A stretch of DNA of 64,000 nucleotides, taken from positions 33,229,440 to 33,293,439 of the forward strand of contig CM025851.1 in assembly GCA_003952965.2 (NCBI GenBank). Reading direction: 5' to 3'. The DNA comes from Morella rubra (Eukaryota; Streptophyta; Magnoliopsida; Fagales; Myricaceae). Both the position numbers and the translations under genes were made by a program. The notes below the pieces were generated by a model that saw only the letters and a program-made list of their open reading frames with translations, searched no databases and was not told the DNA's origin. Numbering within the stretch: position 1 is the stretch's first letter; each line of letters begins with the position of its first letter. This document shows positions 36,121-49,694 of this stretch, piece by piece.

Positions 36121-39100
36121 CTAGGTATATCTACCTCGAGCCTGTTCACCTCTTACACGAGATCCAGCGCCAGACCTTGGACCTGGGTATCGTGAAAACT
36201 GCAGCCGCAGGTAATTAGAATCTGGATCTTCTTCATCCATTTTATAACCTGTGCAAGCCAAATACAAGGTCAGCATCTACAGGCAGTTTAGATGACAAGA
36301 AGGTAGCAAAGTAAAGAAAGGAATTTCATCCTAGTCTGTAACATCTCTTGCTGAACAAGTCAAAACTACAGGAAAAATCAGCATCTTTGTACACCTGACA
36401 TCAGTCCCTATTTACAACTCTTATCTTTGTCTGCCTCAAAAAATAATTTATGTTGCACGATGACATAAAGATGGAAAATCAAGAGAATGTGCAAATATAC
36501 AAAGCAGCACAGAGCAGATACTATTGTTATAGTGGCGTAATTGCCAGATAAATTCAACAAGAATACAGTGCCAACAAGATGAATATGGCTGAGGAAAAGC
36601 ATAAGTGATCACCTTGCAACGCACTCAAAGCAGTTGCTGCACAGGCTGGATTTGCAAAATCCACAAAACAAAGGATAAGAGGATCTCCACCACGCTGCAT
36701 TTTGAACAATTCAGTTTAGTATGAAGAAGTCCTTCCTATAAGTCACAATAGAATGACAAACCAAGTAAAACTAAGCAGGCCAAATAGATTACATTCAAGG
36801 TCCACTTACGTGTTTGGATTCTTTGCTTACAAGTCTCACTTCTTTATATCCCACAAAAGGGCGGAAAATATCTGAAGGTCAGGTCAAGGAAATGTGAACA
36901 CCAAAACTCAGAAACAATCAAGGTTTATGATTAAAAGAGTGGGAAGGAGGAAGACAGATAAATGTGATTTCCAGGCAGTATCACAAGAAAGGATACGAGC
37001 TACCTCCCTCCTTGTGCTGTCAGGAGGAAGTCCTTCGACATATAAAGTGCTGGAAGCATCTGGAGGTAGAGGCTTTGTTTCATGTCCGGTCCTAGTTCCA
37101 TCCAGACCACCAATGCCAACATTTCGGCCATTTGGTGCAAAATCAGGGCCACCATCCCCATGACGACCCAGCACAGCAGGGTCAGCTATTGAAAGACCAG
37201 GCATTCCACCACCAGAGACCCTTCCCAACCCAACTCCGCGAAGTGTACTAGCTTCTCCGGAAGTAAGAGAAGAAAGTTGCTTCAAAGCAATTATGACGAA
37301 CTTTTAGCAGACGCAAAGACCGAGAGCATGAGAAGGAAAACTAATCACAGTTTATGGGGTTATGAGGTTACTGCACTCTGGAGATAGCGATCATAAGCTG
37401 ATCCAATTGTTTGTGTGTCCTTAACTGGCCGAGGACCACCACGATCATCATCTCGCACCAGATAGTTATGCATCTCATGACTTGAAGGCAGTGCTGAAGG
37501 CACAGGATCTACAAAAATTGAAGATACAGATGAAAAGAGTTCTTAATCCTTGACTGACACAAGGTGCAGACACGCACAGAACAACTTCTTACAATTACTC
37601 TTTTGGAAACATCAATAGATACCTCGCCGATTGAAGAGGAAAAGGCAATTAAGAAAGAAAATAGGAGGCTTTAAATTGATTTTTGGATTCAGAGGCATGG
37701 GAGAAAAACTTCAAAAATGAGAAAAGCAGCTAATTCATGTAGCACACACCCTGTTGGGGAAAGAAGAACTTCTTTCCCCCCCCCCCCGACCCCGGCCCGG
37801 GTCTTTAATAGTTTTTTTTTTCTTTGTTAGGGGGTGTTTGGTTGGTGGGTGGGGGGGCTTTGTTACAAGTTGAGAATATAGAAACGTCTACAAGGAAAGC
37901 ATTGAACTAGTTTTAGATTTGAATCAAGTAGTAAATCCTCTAGGGAAATTATCATTTGCCATGGAGAAAGATAGGGACAATCTAGTGCACTTCTTGTGAG
38001 CTGATATCATCACAAGAGAGCTTCGGTCTAAAATTGCCAAGATACACCTAAAATTGATAACATTAACATTATTTACATGCTTTGCATCTCAAGTCAACAT
38101 GAGAGAAAAGGAATACTAAAGGCCGATCGATAAAGGGAATATAAATGAAGCAGAAAAATCAGTAGTACAACAAGAAGCTCAAGGAGAAAACTATTAGAAA
38201 ATACAATCCAATATTTGATCCACTGTGTGTGACAGACTATTTATCAGCAAGACAAGGTGTAACATGCAACACAGAAAAGGATAAGAAAATGACAGAAAAA
38301 CGCAGAAGCACAAATTGAAGGAATTGAGACAGTAGGAAATAAATACAATACAGCTAAACACACTGCAAATCTTCAGCATAATCACCAATGCTCAAATGGT
38401 TTCTACCCGTTTGACGTGTCTCGGTATTTGCTGATATTGTTATTGATAATGGATCCCATTCTTAACCTAAATTAAAACCATCAGCAATGGCTTCGTAACA
38501 TCACTAGCATCACAACTCTGAAGAGATCTATTAAAGATAACAAATATCTACGCCTATATTCATTAAGAACTTATCAGTGTGCATATCCATAAGGCGGTTA
38601 AAACATCTTTTCCAGAGAAGAATGCGTCTAAGTTTCTGATACTCTAGCAGGATCACACCGCTAATAGTTCATGAGAACAACTTATGTCTGAACATATGCC
38701 TTGCTGTCACTAATCAAGCAATATAAAATAAAATGAAACAAACAATGGAATGTTCCAGTCCCACTTCATACAATCACAATATCTGCGTTATTGTACCAAC
38801 TTCTAAATATCTAAAGTTATGTAAAAGTTAACGGCAATGAGAGCAATTTAAGGAACGCAATCAGAAAAGAGATTCAACAATTTCTGCTTTTTTCCACCAC
38901 TGCAGAGCCTCCAGGGCAAGGGACGTTTTGTTGGCGCTCAGAAACAGAGAACCAGAACAAAACAGAAACCAAAAACGATGAATTTAACACTAACAAATAA
39001 ATATGTTTAACTGAAAAGCAGAGAATCATCTTCAAACCAAAGACCTAAGGATATTTCCATGTTTCTGTTGTTCTGCAGAGTACAAATGGAGCAATAACCA

Positions 39101-41567
39101 GCAATATTTTTTTTCTTGATCAACAGAACCCCAAAAAAGAAACCACGTGGACCATATTCTGGGTAATGCATGGGGAACTTCATGTATTTTTTTGAGCACA
39201 CCAGAAATGTTTATTGCAGAAAATAGCAGATAATCTCATGCCACCGATGCACACTCGAAGTATGAAGTGTATTCTTTGTGGAACATTAAAAAAGAAAAAA
39301 AATACTAGGAGCTTCACTACTATTCTGTAGATCCTAAAAAAAAGTCCATCATGTGTCTTGGTTCCCTTTCTAATGAATTGTACTTTGTCCCTTACTTGAT
39401 AAAAGACAAAATAAATCAGCAGTCAAAGCATCAATCAATGATTCTAAGAGAAGAAGAAAATATATGGAGAAAAAATCACGATCTAATATGTGAGACAATT
39501 GAAATACATATAACCATAAAAAGTTTCTCCATGGGAGAAACAACCACCTAGTAGTCCTGAAAACTGGAAAGTGTCACACCATTACACTTCCAATAGGAAT
39601 AGATACTAATTATCAATCCCTATATTAATATCCCTTTCAGCCTTCCTTTCATGGCAGCTCTTTATACCTTCATCTCAAAGGAAGAGCAAACAGAAGAAAA
39701 CATTAAGTACCAACAAAAGCAATAGTGGTGGTGAGTCTGAATAAGCTAACACTTTCACAAAGTTTCTAAAAGGCCTATTGACCAATGATACAGTAATATA
39801 ACCCACCCAAATAAATGAAGCTGTCAGTTCAATATTTTCTTCGAAGGGAGAACAATGAAATGTAGATAGATCATGTTACATACAGAAAATCTAGTGAAGA
39901 CATACAATATTTTGAAGGCCTCCAAATTTTTTAGCTCAAGAAGACAGCTTTCAAATACACTTTTCACCAATCAACTATTTTTGGGTCCTGAAACTTTGTA
40001 CCCCGAATTATTGATTTCGTGACATCTCATCACTCAAATATCAATTATATACACTTGGCAGCACCTCCATTGCTAATTGGGATGAAAAGAGATTTTTTTG
40101 CCAGTGAAAATATAGTTTATATCCACAGCAAATTGATGTTTGGACAGAGGGTGCAAACTGTACATGTTTGGGAGTTAAGAGGCGAAATGTCATGGATATC
40201 ATCATTTCACAGGCTAAAAAATCACTTTTTGCCAAACTACTGAAAACTTTGGACGAAGGGTGCAAAGTGTATATGATTGGAAATTGGGGGTTGAAATATC
40301 ACGCAATTGATAATTTAGAGTGCAAAGCATTAGGACCTAAATCTTTTGTTGATAGTATAAAGTGTATTGGACCTAATTATCATTACAAATGCTAACATAG
40401 GATTTGTAACCCCAACATAAAGGTAACACATGATGATAATTAAGCCTCCAAGAATTTTGATGCATCTTTATTTATTTTTGATAAGCAAGCCAATCTTTTT
40501 TTTTTTTTGCAGCGTCTTTATGTATGGCACTATAATCATCCACTCTCACACTAAATAACATCCAACGGCTTGGCTTTCCCCAGTCAAATGTTAACATCAT
40601 AACATTTTTCATAATCATGACTAATAGAACAGATGTGTAGCATCAGCTTGAAAAAGGAATAATCAGCACATCTAAAGAGCACTAATAATGATCTTCAAAA
40701 TATGGAGCTTCAGAGATGATATATAGCACATTATATTAACAAGCATAAATGCAATAAACAGAAAATATAAATCAATTATTCAGCATCAATAAACTCCACT
40801 AATATCCAGCAACAGGAACTCAAATTGTCAGTGTATGTTCCAAGGGAGTCCAGTGTGAATTCTGTTCATCTGGAGTAAGTTAGACAATACAGAGAATGGG
40901 AATGGCAAGGACCCAAGGAAATTTTCAAGTTGACGATGCCACCACTAAAAACGGCCAATAGTGGGAATGACTCAAGGACAATGAAGGATGAACAGGTGCA
41001 AATTGTTATATTATGACAAGATCACAATGTACAAATGTAATCACTTCCAGTAGAGCTTAAGCACTCTGTGGTAGACTGAACCAAATCTAAAGCAAGTTAA
41101 TTAGTAATCCAACCGAAAGTAAGGGTTTAATGCACTACAACGGAATTGCCATTCACATATGCGGAAAAATCAATCCAAGTTTTGCAGCACATGGGTTCAA
41201 AGAACCAAATTAAAACCACGGAATTATTATTCCTACATGGATTTACGCAAAGCATTTTCGCACGCTCTCTAAATAGCATGCCAAAGAGACGAGACATTAA
41301 ATTCCATTATTCATATATGTTAAGGGTTCAAGCGTATCGAACATTATATTCCATTTATCCAAGCGTCGCTCTTTCAGAATTTACAGTAATCTTGGTCGTA
41401 GTTGGTAGTAAACAAACACAAAAGGAATTACACAAATTACCCTAATAGAAGCAGAAATAGAGCACAAAATAGTTATAGAGCGAACCGTAATCGGAACGTT
41501 GTCGTTTATATAAGCCGGCTGCGGGAAGCAGAGGCGCCTGCTGCCTGTTCCAGTACCCATCCGCCAT
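36121..41567 (-). CDS. NSR: Nuclear speckle RNA-binding protein (NSRa/NSRb-like), right-arm copy
   Basis: Mirror copy on the minus strand: exons 41486-41567 (start), 37372-37508, 36997-37279, 36810-36871, 36613-36694 and 36121-36248 (stop). All splice sites are conserved and exon sizes match the left copy exactly (82, 137, 283, 62, 82 and 128 bp), giving 257 residues with the single RRM near residues 150-240. Offsets between arms are constant across exons 2-6, so there are no indels from exon 2 to the stop; intron 1 differs by only a few bases in length. If the palindrome is an assembly product, this and 8101-13543 are two alleles of one gene. Telo-boxes lie at 41693-41701 and 41640-41647. 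Confidence 0.92.
39954..40368. mobile_element. MITE-like element with ~75-bp TIRs in NSR intron 1 (right arm mirror)
   Basis: Mirror of 9300-9714, ends AATACACTTT, same length; the insertion therefore predates separation of the two arms. Confidence 0.65.
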
Positions 41568-43191
41568 CTCTTATTTCTGCAAATTCGAAATAGAAAGTTA
41601 TAGAACGAGAGAGTGATAAGGATATAAATAGCCAAAACAAAACCCTACATTGTAACAGTACCTTCGGCGTGGGTTCGAGGATAATGGTGTAAAAACCCTA
41701 ACTGCAGCTACAGCCGACACGGAGGGAAAAAAAAAACACTCTTCGCGCGACGGTGGAGTTTCAGAGTTGGGTCTAGGGTGGTGCTCATACACTACAGTAC
41801 CACAAAATGTGGAAGACGCAACGGGAAACTGCGTGCGTTCATTGATCCGGTGCGGCAGGCGCGACGCCTCGCCTCGGTGGTGTAACCAATGAAGTCCAAC
41901 CACGTCGTAGATAATCAAGGTCGTAGATGCTACGTGGCGCCCAGCGATTCAGGTGTTCACCGGTTGATTTTTGTATATATGTTTCTTTTTTTTGTTTGTG
42001 AAAATAATAAGCTTCCTATAAAACATATTTTTAAATTTTTAAAAATTATTCTCTGGAAAGGAATTTTTATAAGTTTTCATAATTTTTTTAATATTATTTT
42101 TAACAAAAATTCGCCCAAAATTAGATAGAATTATTATTGAAAATTAAAATATTTTTTGTGAGAAAAAATCATGTTTGAATTAGAAATTTTTTTTTGAAAT
42201 AAAAAAATGTTTTAAAGATTATTAAACAAACATAGTTAGATGGGCAGTTGAGACCTCAATTTTCATGAATTTTAATGCTTTGAGAGTATAAAGTGGTAAA
42301 ATTGATAATTAAAACTCTTAAATGACATATTAACCTCATAGTTTGGAGGTGGAAAAGTGAATTTTTTTTTTCTTTGTAATTAATTTGTCTCCCTTCTGCT
42401 CCCCCATTAAATTTGTGACTTTTGCTTATTAAATGGTCTGGAACAAAACGGTGGGTTGGGAGACTACTCCATTTGGTAAGTAACATGCTTATTCATCTTA
42501 TTGGCCAAGTCTGGAGTTTTGGTGAAGTTATTTGTTTTTTTTTTCAGAGAAAAAAGCATAATTTTTCCTTTGTTTTGCCGTAGGCTTTGTTGGGTTTGGG
42601 CCACTTTGTGAAAACCAAATGACAAGACCAAATCTTCATACAATTAATATTTTAGTATTTATTTTCGCATTAAAAATATAGCATAATTTATCCATAAAAG
42701 CAAAGATAAACATCAATTCTTGTTACCTAGAAAATCAGCTATCATGATTTGTGATAAGTTATTTTGGAGTAACTTGTGGGGTAAAATTTTGGGAGTTGCA
42801 GATCTCTGGACGGATACAGTTTGACTGTTTAAGTCATCTACTATTCTGCATAATTTAAACATTAAATAGAGGGTGAAATTATGTTCTAAAGTAAACTGTG
42901 GAGTGAGTATATGACATTGCATGGCTTGCTGGACACCAGAAAAAAGAAGAAGAAGAAGAAGCAATTTAGCAGAAGAATCTTCACTCAGAAACCCCTTAGG
43001 CCTTAGTTTTTGTCCTGATCTCATCAGACAATCATTTACAGTTCCTTGATCACCTAAAAGCTGATACGAGTAGATAGTACATTAACATTTAATGAAAAAA
43101 AGCCTTCTTCAGTTCTGCTGCTGCTGTCTTCGTTGAACACTAAGCTCTCTGTTTTGTAACATTACCTAATTGGGAGCAGGCCTGAATTAAC

Positions 43192-45509
43192 TTACATGCA
43201 ACTGAGAAAGGAGGTAGGACTTGGAGGGGTTGGTATCTCCACAGTTCCTTCCAACATCAGTACCACCTTCTTCATTGAAGGGCGAAGTGATGGCTCCTCC
43301 TGGATGCACCAAAGTCCCACCCTAACCATTCTCTCCAGCTTACTCTTGTCCACCTCTTCATCCTCCACCAATTTATCCAGTTCACTATTCTCAAAACAAT
43401 CATAGACCCAATTTGCAAGAACTACTTTCTGCTCTGAAAGATCCGTTTCCATTTTCCTTCGACCACATATGATCTCCAACAACATGATCCCATAGCTGTA
43501 GACATCTGCTTTCACTGTTATGGGCAAGTCTCTATGCCACTCAGGTGCAACATACCCCCTTGTTCCTCTGATCCCAGTGTACGTCCTGCTTTGGTTAGGC
43601 CTCAGCAGCTTGGCCAAACCAAAATCAGCAACTTTTGGACACTTGTGCTCATCCAAGAGTATATTTTCAGGTTTGATGTCGCAATGGATGATCTGGTTCT
43701 CACATTCCTCATGCAGATAGAGGATGCCTCGAGCTACATTCAATGCAATTCCAGTTTTTTCCTCCCAACTTGGATTTTTTTTGGATTTGAAGAGGAAATC
43801 TGCTAGAGAACCATTGCTCATATACTCGTAGACCAAGAGCCGATTAGTTCCATCATAGCAGTACCCAAACAGCTTAACCAGATTTTTGTGATGAGTTCTC
43901 CGATTGCTTTCATCTCATTTCGAAATTCTCTTTCACCTTCCGCCACCACTTTCTCCAGTCTCTTGATGGCCACAACTCTCCTACCATTTGACATGACACC
44001 TTTAAAAACTGTCCCAAAAGCTCCTTTACCCAGTTCATCCGAGAAACCATTAGTTACTTTTTCAAGCTCAGGATATGTATATGATCTCAGAGCAACGTCT
44101 TCAATCAACTCATCGTTCCCATATTTGTTAGTCTTTCTATATTCCCAAACACGATGTCTATGAATGAGAATAGCGGTAATTGCTAGAACGATAAGTGCAA
44201 AAGCTAAAATTGCAGAACTACCAATTAAGACATCCTTTTGCATGTGTTTCTTTATTCTCGTGCTTACCTGTGTTGTCTCAGAACTTGCAACGCCCACCTT
44301 GATCAGAGTTGTGCCTAATTCAACTTGTTGTCTTCTCCCAAATCTTAGAGGAAGCTTTTGCTTTCTGCACTGCTGATCTTTAAATAGTGCAGCTTCACAG
44401 TAGCAATCTTTCAAGCAGTCCTCTCGACAAGCAATTTTGGTCGATGCTAAAGTAGAATAGGGGTTGTCTTCCCATGTAAGACCTTCCAATTCGCTTAGAT
44501 AAAAGGTTTCTCCATTCTTGCTCTTGCAACCATCTGGTCTGAAATTTCTGTGGCAGCCCAAGTCCTTCTGCCCCTCATCGATGAAAGCAAAACCAGGAGA
44601 ACATACACAAGTAGCTTCCTGATCCATGAGAGTGCAATAGGCATTTAGGCCACAGAGGCCTATCGGATCACAATTATTGCTAGAAGATAACCACTCAATT
44701 GACCAATCATCGTCTTGATTCAAGCTATGAGAATATAGCCGTAATATTCCATCGGGATCTATTGTCAAACGATAGAAAGCATTATCAGAGAGGTTCGATG
44801 GGCCGTTTAAATTCTTTATGTTGAAGCCCGTAGTATTGAGCAGGTAAAGCTGGCCATTACTATCAAGATTTAGACTCACGTTGTCTCCAGCCGTGGCTGT
44901 TTTTGTATTCCAGTAAGCATACTCTGGTGCAGCAGGACTGTTTGCTGGGTATTGCACCAGGTTCCCATCCTTCTGCATAATCAAACGAAACTTTCCACTT
45001 GCATGATTTGCCTTAGATATGCTGGAGACAAGATCATTCCCCGCCAGGAGACGCTGACCAGCTAAAATAGTGTCTGTTGGAACATCAACTGTCTCCCATA
45101 TGATTGTTGAATTTGAATTGTAGAGGACAAAGTCTCCAGTATTGAGCATGGAAGCAGAGGAAGCGGGCTGCGGAGCATTGGAGAGTGCAATCTGTTGGCC
45201 TAGCTTCTGTTGCAAGACAAGCCTGCCATCACTAGTCAGAAGCAATGTGACATCTTTCGGGAGCTGTGGGTCATCCCGGTTCGCTGTCCACAAGACTGTT
45301 TTCTGCCTAACTTTTTCGAGCCAGATGCCTATGGCAAAGCCCTCGTCTTTCTTGTAGAAGCCAAAAGCAAACAGGCCAGAACCGGATAACCAAAATGGAT
45401 TATTGTTTGGAGAGAGGGAAGAGTTCAAGCTAATGATGGAATTTCTTTGTTGCGCAATGGCAACAGGGAATTCATTAATCAGTAGGAGAAAAAGGACTAT
45501 TGCAACCAT
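43192..45509 (-). pseudogene. LECRK3-like G-type lectin S-receptor kinase with one frameshift (full-length copy)
   Basis: Begins MVAIVLFLLLINEF with a signal peptide cut near residue 19. Then come a bulb-lectin (GNA) domain (about 25-190) with a degenerate mannose site, EGF-like cysteines (280-303), PAN-like cysteines (361-381), a transmembrane helix (427-450) and a kinase starting near 494 (GKGAFG; VAIK lysine 516). At about 43899 one base is missing after the alpha-C helix, so the frame ends 26 codons later; the remainder (catalytic loop HCDIKPEN, DFG, VAPEW, ending at 43192) is intact in another frame. Known role of the family: plasma-membrane pattern receptors in defence (rice LecRK3/Bph3 type). 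The non-RD HCD loop fits. It is a pseudogene, or a functional gene with a consensus error; a read-level check would decide. The catalytic lysine is retained here, unlike in the two neighbouring paralogues. Confidence 0.85.
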
Positions 45510-45994
45510 GTCTACCAGCTTTTATCTCTTTACTGAATGAGAATTTTATTCAGAGAGAGAGATACAAAGCTATTTCAGCTGCTGACAATACATAACCAAC
45601 TTAGGTGCAGGCACAGCGGACCATATAAGTTACACTCATCCTACTTCTATAGCATCAAACAAAGAATCTATCACCTGACATATCTGCAAACCAGACAGAA
45701 GGCAACTCTGCAGGCTTTTAAGCTTTCCTTTACGAAAAATCTGTTTTAGACCCTATTAACACCTAGAGGGGAATAGGTGTCGGTACTTTCTTTTTCTATG
45801 AATAGACAAATTTATAACACTTCATTCCGTTCTGCAATCTTGTCGTAGGAGATGAGGAAGAAGATTCTAGTCGACTGAGCTAGTCAATATTTTTGCTCCC
45901 TGTCTTTTAGCAGCTAAAAATCTTCAAAGAAATAAAATTCGTCAACATTCAAGACCACAAGTGGTGTTGACCCATCTGGCTACACGCCATGGGC

Positions 45995-46099
45995 GGTTCC
46001 GGACATTGCAAATTGCAGGTTGCATATTGGTCTTCCTAGTTTAGAAAATCCCTAGTGTGAACCTGGAACTGTTTGTCAACAATTACTCACAACCAGTTA
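45995..46099. repeat. Duplicated segment upstream of kinase copy 1
   Basis: Starts GGTTCCGGACATTGCAAATT and ends AACCAGTTA; the same sequence recurs at 54973-55116, where about 39 bp are inserted after AAAATCCCTA. A second block (46189-46220, TGGATTGGTGGGAAGACT) follows at similar spacing and recurs at 55122-55155. Both are remnants of tandem segmental duplication of the receptor-kinase array. Confidence 0.8.
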
Positions 46100-47177
46100 G
46101 TTAACTAATAGACCAACACTCCATTTTTTCCTCTTTTCGGATGGTAGTTTAATATTTCTATTTAGCGGACTTGCTTAATAGGCCAAGGCTTGCTTTTATG
46201 TGGATTGGTGGGAAGACTGCATTGGAATTTGTCCGAATATTAGATGCTTATTCCAAAATAAAAAACATCATGAGGAAATTGTTGCTTCTATTGCCACGCC
46301 CCCCCTCCCACCAAAAAAAAAAAAAAAAAAAGCATTAGGAAATTGTATCCGGCCTATGGGCCCCCCAAACTTTGTCTTTTTTAATTTGTCTCCAATTTTA
46401 TGTAACGTCTTTTGGGTATCTGTACAAGCCCACTACTGCTCTTGTCAACCACGTTTTCCATTGAAGCTTTCCGTGTCCAAAAGTTAAACTCATCCTCCTT
46501 CTGTAGAGCCCAGCAGCTGCTGCGAAACAAACAAATTAGAGGAGTTGATTCTTATAATCTTGAAAAGTTTTTTGAAGGCCTCAATCCAAAGGGGAAGTAA
46601 GACAGAAGAATCCAACGGACAGAGCTTTAGTCAATATTCTTGCTTCTAGTTTGAAGAAATAAACTAATTAGTCGACATTTAAGTCAAAAATTACATTAGA
46701 AATTCTCAGAGATGGACCAGATGGTGATGGTCAAACCCCTAACTGCGCGACACGAGTCGTTTTAATCTTTACTATTGACGTGTTAGGGAAGTTGGTCTTC
46801 TTCTCTTTTATTTATTTATTTTTTCTTGCCTGAAATAGACAAGTTGGGTCTCCAGACCGAAGAGATAGTTCTGACTCTTTTTTTTTTTTTTTATCTGATT
46901 TGACCGACTTAAGAAAGCGTATAAAAGAGTCCAATTGTAGTTCTAAATACAACACTGTTCTCAAATCCCCTACTTTTAATTTCTCCCTCTACTTTATTTT
47001 GTGTTTCAAAGACAGCATCTTGGTTTCAATTTAGAAGAGGGAGTTCGATCCCTCGAGGAAGAAAACCTCGGAAACAAAAAAATAAAATGAAGATAAAAGT
47101 ACGTGACAACTACTGCACAATTTCAACATCTATACAAGCAGCAGCTAGCTAGCGTGGAATTGACAAGATCATTTTAG

Positions 47178-47573
47178 GGATATACTCTACACTTTCAACT
47201 CTCAACTACGAGGGTTTTGACACTATATCAAAAATTATTATTATTATCATCTACATTACACCCACAAAACTATTGTTTTCATATATTTTGCATCTTCTAA
47301 ATAAAAATTTTCATCAATTGAAATGAAAAATAATTTTTGGAGAATGAAATGAGAATTTTATCCCTGTAATTGTTTTTATGATAACATTTTTATGAGGATA
47401 AAATCATAATTTCATAGGTAAAAAATTTAATTTTCGTCAAAATTGATAAAAAAATTTAAAAGAAAGTGTCTAAAATTAATAGTTGATAGGTAAAATATGA
47501 TAATTAAAAATAATACTCATGAGTGCAAAGTATCAAGTTCTATTCATAATTGAAGGGTGTAAAATATTTATCC
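47178..47573. mobile_element. Degenerate MITE-like element
   Basis: The left end (GGATATACTCTACACTTTCA) is loosely similar to the reverse complement of the right end (GGATAAATATTTTACACCCT) over about 45 bp. The interior is AT-rich without coding sequence. The style (TACAC-TTTGCA motifs at both ends) resembles the intron-1 element at 9300, possibly the same superfamily. Confidence 0.4.
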
Positions 47574-49694
47574 AATGGATATTTTTTATATATATTATTT
47601 ATTATAAATTCTGGAGTCCATCTTGTAAAGATCATTGTACATGTACCTCCCAGAACGGTTCTAAAGATCCAATTGTTTAGTAACTGCGTACACTTCAAGA
47701 TAGGAGGAGGAAGAGATATAGAATCATATGGAAAAGGTAATATTAGAAATCTATGATTGAACATGATCACTAATAACTAGGGGAGTTTGATTTTAGAAGT
47801 TACGTCTATCATTCACAAAATCCAAGGGACTATAACTTTATTTTGGATTTCGTGATATATTGAAACATATGGCACTCCAAAAGTACAAATGGGTGAAATT
47901 ATTTGTATGATCAGTTTTCATAAGATATATTATGGTTTTTCAGATTTGTAATTTCTGTACGCAAAATATCATCATCAGCAGGATTTTAAAAAATCAACTC
48001 TTTACCTCATGCTTAGCTAAAGAAAGGGAAATACAATAATATATATATAGTATAGTTTTTCATGAGCATTGTATTGATAATACTGATGTCATGTCATCGA
48101 GGATAGCACCAAACTCGACTCTATACCATCACCAAAAACTTTATTGAATACGGCAGGGATAGGTAATTGGTTGTTATGCATGATTGTGGTACCATTGGAT
48201 CAGCTTTGACAGCAGAAGGAATCTTGCTTTTCTCATTTTGAGAAAGATATATAATAATCCCACTTTCAATTTGCCGGTAAAACTAGTAATTACACAATTA
48301 ACTACATGGAGGTCATGTCTGTAAAAGTTTTTTTTTTAAAAACATTAGCATACATCTTCATTTCATGAAGAATATTGAGAATTTTATAGTCTGGAATTCC
48401 ATCAATATTTCACTAGTAAAGGAGATCAGCTACAAAAGTAGACGTGGAAGTATAATGTCTTTCTTCGAATTGTAGACCGGGAGAAGTTGACCTAGGATAA
48501 TAATTTATATAAATGAATTGATGATATTTGGATGAAGGTTTTTTTTTTTTTTTTTTAAGATTTGTCATTTTGTTTATGGACAAATCTTGGAACTGTTTCT
48601 CTCAAAGAGAAATTTCATCATCAGACTCAGATTAAGAATCTGATTTATTTTTCATTTTTGTTTTAAATATTAATCATATTAAAAGATTTATTAAGGCTAA
48701 TTAGTTTTAAGAGTGTATCATTAATCTTATCAAGTAAAATTTCAGTCTTTTTCGTGTTACTTTTTGAAAAAAGAAGGGGTATAATCATGTCTTTAAGGAA
48801 GAGATGTTGAAATAATATATGTTATCAAAGTTTTTGTCCTCAGTAAGGAAGCATTTATTTTAAAAGGATTCGCTAAAAAATTTCTTCCGTTGTTTTTAAA
48901 AGCAATTGTGTATACTGGCTGATAGAGTTCAAAGAGTTTTTATATATTTATTTATTTTATGATAATGGGTTAACCCATGGAACGACATCGATCCTGAGTT
49001 ATATTATAATATGATAGAAGGAAGATATGTTTCAAACTAAGGAAAGAAAGGAACATGATGTTTAATATTATATATATAATAATCATAGTGAGCAGCAGTA
49101 TTTTCGAAAGATTGGAAATTTCTTAAAAAAATATTTTTATGCAGAATAAAATCTTGTTATAAAACATTAATTGAATGAGATCTTTGAAGTGAAAAAGCTT
49201 CGGACTGGGTCGGGGAATCATAATTAAATTGAAGAGGGAGCATTGTAAAACAGAGCTTGAATAGGATAATCGATTATTGTAAAATTATTTCTGGGAATGT
49301 ATGTATATAGAAAATTCCCCACTCAACAGAGCCCGATATTGATCATCCTCCCAAGGCACAATCCGTGACCTAGAAGTAGCGAGTATACGGGGTAAAAACC
49401 CACCAATATTCAGCTAAGTTTTAAGCACTAGAGCTTAAAAAAAAAGCTCACCAACTCTTTCTCTCAGTTTAAAGCTAGATTACACAAACGCTTCTACCAC
49501 TGGCAATACAATTCAGATATTTAACAACAAATTTCAACTTCGTTGAAGTCACCCACAAATTAGACTAGGAAAAAAGTACACACCTTTTAATTTGTAATAG
49601 CATCGATCCGAGTTCCAAGATGCGAGGTACACACTACACATGCATGGGCCATGCCGCCATGGCGTCATTTGAATTATAAAATATAATACTGAAA

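Larger units (their letters stand above)
24902..44737 (-). repeat. Giant inverted repeat, right arm
   Basis: Reverse-complement partner of 4935-24763, carrying the same genes in mirror order. Unlike the left arm it runs on without a gap into the 5' half of the LECRK3-like gene (to 45509) and then into single-copy DNA, so it is the better arm to use as reference. It has some tracts of its own, for example a run of G near 33403-33411 and an extra segment of about 40 bp near 33735-33790. Confidence 0.95.
45510..49694. other. Intergenic region between kinase copy 1 and kinase pseudogene 2
   Basis: No gene seen in about 4.2 kb. It contains two segments duplicated at 54973-55155, a MITE-like element (47178-47573), several poly-A/T runs (46313-46331, 46880-46893, 48540-48556) and AT-rich DNA. 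The last ~150 bp (from about 49551) match the DNA flanking the 3' end of the intact kinase (55801 onward), marking the border of a duplicated unit. Confidence 0.6.

Noticed and set aside
47035-47080. tRNA-like T-loop phrase GAGTTCGATCCCTC
   Set aside because: No acceptor stem, D-arm or anticodon arm can be placed around it.
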